From positions 1-41,325 of the forward strand of contig JAEXOR010000020.1 in the NCBI GenBank assembly GCA_023439185.1: a stretch of 41,325 bases of DNA, given 5' to 3'. Position numbers and translations under genes: made by a program. Numbering within the stretch: position 1 is the first letter of the stretch; each line of letters begins with the position of its first letter. Positions 40,001 through 41,325 of the stretch are shown piece by piece. The notes under the pieces were generated by a model. That model was not told where the DNA came from. It saw only the letters and a list, made by a program, of their open reading frames with translations, and did no database searches. The stretch is from Bacillota bacterium (GTDB taxonomy: Bacteria > Bacillota > Desulfotomaculia > Desulfotomaculales > Desulfallaceae).

Positions 40001-41325
40001 AACATACGCGGGAACAGGAGATTTCTTCCGCCTCCCTGGCCTTGATCCAAAAGCAAATGACGGAAGCCCATCTCGCTTTTCAAAAGGCCCTTACGGAAAG
40101 CCATCAGGCCTATTTGGGCTTTTCCGAGAAGCTGTTGGCGACCCTCGCCGGCCAGCGTCCAGCCTCCATCCCTGCCAAGGAAGGGAGGACCGGAGAGGAG
40201 CAGCCATTATGGCCACAAGTCGAGGACAGCTTGCTTGAGCTTGCTTGTGCCGAGCAGGCCGGTCCCGTTGCAGGGGAAAGCGCCGCGCCCCCCTTGCCGA
40301 CGGAAATCCCCGGGTATCCCGGGCAGCAGCCGGTCGCGGAGAGGGGCTCTGACAACGGCGGCAAACCCTCCCTGTCCGTCCGGGAAACCGTGCTGGAGGT
40401 AGTCTCCGAGAAAACAGGGTATCCTGTGGAACTGCTGGACCTGGACAGCGATCTGGAAGCAGGGCTGGGCATCGACTCAATAAAACGGGTGGAAATCCTG
40501 GCGACAGTGCAAGAGAGATTGGCGGAGCCGCTCGACCCGGACAATCCCCTTCCGCTCGATTTACATACCTTAGGGGAAATAATCGCCTTTCTGGAACAAT
40601 GGGCTAAAAAAAAACTAGCAATTGAAGAAACGGGAGCCGCGGAAGCGATAGAAATAGAAGCCATGGCAATAGAGGACATGGAACTGGAAATGGAAGCCAT
40701 GGAGGGCGGGAAGCGGTTAAGAGGCTTTCATGTCCGGGCCTTTCCCGCTCCAGCCCCCGGGTTTGCAGTGCCGGGCCTGACAGAGTATCCTGTTTATTTC
40801 AACAGCGACCCTGGCGGCCTGGCGGAAGAAGCAGCGGCCAAATTGCGCGGCCGGGGAGTCGAAGCCATTGTCGGCAGCCGCATCCCTCCATCCGCCCGCA
40901 ATGTCGTTTATTTAGGGCTGGCAGAGGAACAAAGCACTGTGGCCCAAGCCATGGATCTGAACCTGGAGGCCTTTAGGACGGCAAGAAATGTCGCCGCAAC
41001 CATGGAACAGGAGGGCGGCTTCTTTCTCACCGTGCAAAGTACCGGCGGGGATTTCGGTCTGTCCGGCCGGCCGGGCAACCAGGTCTGGTCGGCCGGGTTG
41101 GCGGCCCTCGCCAAAACGGCGGCCCGCGAATGGCCCCGGGCCTTGGTCAAAGCCCTGGATCTCGATTCCTCCTTGTCCCTGGCAACCAGGGCCGATTGCA
41201 TTTGTGACGAGCTTTGGCGCGGCGGCCTGGAAAAAGAGGTGGGGTATTTGGCCGATGGCACCAGGATTGCCGTGGGATTGCAAGAAAGTACGCCGGAGGG
41301 GGAAGGGGAAGGGGAAGGGGAAGGG
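37021..41325 (+). CDS. Polyketide / PUFA-synthase-like multidomain protein (PfaA-like), 5' part
   Basis: The frame is open from TTG 37021 to the window end (at least 1435 residues); GGAGGAAGG precedes the start. Order: ketosynthase (1 to about 460) with nucleophile C207 in DAACGSSL and histidines H342 (EAHGTGT) and H381 (GHTKAAAG); acyltransferase (about 580-860) with FPGQGSQY, the nucleophile in GHSYG (S683) and H787; one acyl carrier domain with the phosphopantetheine serine S1153 in LGIDSIKR; then the start of a reductase-like domain. This is the order of PfaA-type subunits of PUFA synthases and related iterative synthases, although PfaA usually has several tandem carrier domains. The product is unknown. 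The remaining genes of the cluster lie beyond the window. Confidence 0.87.
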   Translation, partial: MAEPCLPIAVVGVSALLPGGDNRGVCWKNILEGKDLITDVPGSHWLIDDYYHPDPAAPDKTYCKRGAFLPEITFDPLEFAIPPHNLKATDTCQLLALVVAQRVLEEVCRSPFKNLNKEKTSVILGVTSGTELAIHLGSSVQRSLWAQGLRESGLPEQEIEEICDRIADKHLAWRESSFPGLLGSVVAGRIANHFDLQGTNAIVDAACGSSLCALSLAILELQSGKADLVITGGADTQNDIFMYLCFSNIMALSPTGDCRPFSRQADGTVLGEGIAMVALKRLADAEKDGDPIYAVITGLGSSSDGKAKSIYAPRAEGQVLAVRRAYEAAGYGPDTVELVEAHGTGTRAGDAAEFAGLASVFPGEGKKQWCALGSIKSQIGHTKAAAGAAGLFKAVMALHHRVLPATIKVDQPNPNLKIEDSPFYLNTRSRPWIRGLDHPRRAAVSAFGFGGSNFHVTLEEYRKAGNRPAKLRTMPYELFLLAGRSPEELLRQGQGLLEEISAWNAGDSALSARNDLHMVLAQQAQAQYDPQMACRLALISSDLTDLAAKIKQSLERIGTKPEQDLDLPAGIYYATKRMTGKIAFLFPGQGSQYLNMGRDLALHFDCAREVWDRAAELAAGPQGEKLHDFVFPRPAFDEENRKMQEDRLTETRIAQPAIGAMSLSLLEVLKQLGLQADFLAGHSYGEITALAAAGVFPEEAMLHVAKKRGALMQEASGNKGAMTSVFLPPAEAETLLKRLNLSVVVANVNSPEQVVLSGPEEEIRQLEAACQQQGRSFVRLPVSAAFHSALVEPSVEPFRQYLQGVVFKKSAVPVYANLGAKPYPEEPESMKDLLARQIANPVRFAEMVGRMAEEGVELFIEVGPGGVLTGLAKQCLAGRDVKAMATDRKGQHGIFSLLQAVACLSVLGIKLDYSCLWSGYGSLQDPRDGKKPAYPVKISGTNYGKPSTPANIAKQAREEALHKHNPEALHKSVDRQGSTMNQKERRQREQTGREHTREQEISSASLALIQKQMTEAHLAFQKALTESHQAYLGFSEKLLATLAGQRPASIPAKEGRTGEEQPLWPQVEDSLLELACAEQAGPVAGESAAPPLPTEIPGYPGQQPVAERGSDNGGKPSLSVRETVLEVVSEKTGYPVELLDLDSDLEAGLGIDSIKRVEILATVQERLAEPLDPDNPLPLDLHTLGEIIAFLEQWAKKKLAIEETGAAEAIEIEAMAIEDMELEMEAMEGGKRLRGFHVRAFPAPAPGFAVPGLTEYPVYFNSDPGGLAEEAAAKLRGRGVEAIVGSRIPPSARNVVYLGLAEEQSTVAQAMDLNLEAFRTARNVAATMEQEGGFFLTVQSTGGDFGLSGRPGNQVWSAGLAALAKTAAREWPRALVKALDLDSSLSLATRADCICDELWRGGLEKEVGYLADGTRIAVGLQESTPEGEGEGEGEG
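41299..41325 (+). repeat. Hexanucleotide GGGGAA tandem repeat at the window end
   Basis: Four full GGGGAA units and part of a fifth run to the last base, encoding Glu-Gly repeats in a linker of the synthase. Its full length is not visible. Because the unit is six bases, copy changes stay in frame. Confidence 0.85.

Noticed and set aside
1..41325. CRISPR arrays, tRNA or rRNA genes
   Set aside because: No regularly spaced repeats, cloverleaf-like stretches or rRNA-like sequence were seen on reading; a covariance-model scan was not possible here.

Overview
The window looks like a chromosome segment from a Gram-positive anaerobe of the Firmicutes, most like the spore-forming Peptococcaceae (Desulfotomaculum/Pelotomaculum relatives). 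This placement is an inference from gene content, strong GGAGG-type ribosome binding sites, frequent GTG/TTG starts and a mosaic of GC-rich core and AT-rich acquired DNA; no rRNA or other taxonomic marker is present.

Region 1 (1-11388, GC-rich, + strand) is one long, tightly packed gene string: the tail of an unidentified gene, an ABC-2 type exporter (ATPase plus permease), a small membrane protein, a membrane-anchored protein with a long Gly/Ser/Asn-rich stretch, then the MoxR ATPase - DUF58 - VWA membrane protein - double-VWA membrane protein set. This is a MoxR/VWA chaperone-type envelope system linked to an exporter. Region 2 (11400-16284, GC-rich core) holds a convergent PAQR/hemolysin III gene, sfsA, an SLC13 anion/dicarboxylate symporter with a long leader and a good promoter, and an rlmD/trmA-type rRNA uracil methyltransferase.

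Region 3 (16285 to about 36900) is an accessory island. Base composition falls abruptly just after the rlmD stop codon. The AT-rich left part carries a VbhA-Fic toxin-antitoxin pair, a decayed large serine recombinase, a small HTH protein, a conserved hypothetical protein, and a nuclease - SF1 helicase - (truncated) nuclease string that looks like an uncharacterised defence module. A broken RhuM-like gene follows, then a complete type I Wadjet system (jetA-jetB-jetC-jetD) of intermediate composition, a broken KilA-N gene, an AAA_14/DUF4143 ATPase with no canonical start next to its strong ribosome binding site, a membrane diguanylate cyclase on the minus strand, a gene-poor gap of about 770 bp, a flavin reductase, a LigD-like phosphoesterase-polymerase lacking a ligase domain, and an IS256-type transposase remnant.

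Region 4 (37021 to the end, GC-rich again) is the first 1435 codons of a large polyketide/PUFA-synthase-like protein with KS, AT and ACP domains and the beginning of a reductase-like region; it runs off the window.

The best candidate for something undescribed is the 18480-22690 nuclease-helicase-nuclease string beside Wadjet. The MoxR/VWA/exporter string, the LigD-like protein with a possible Ku tail, and the PfaA-like synthase are also worth following.
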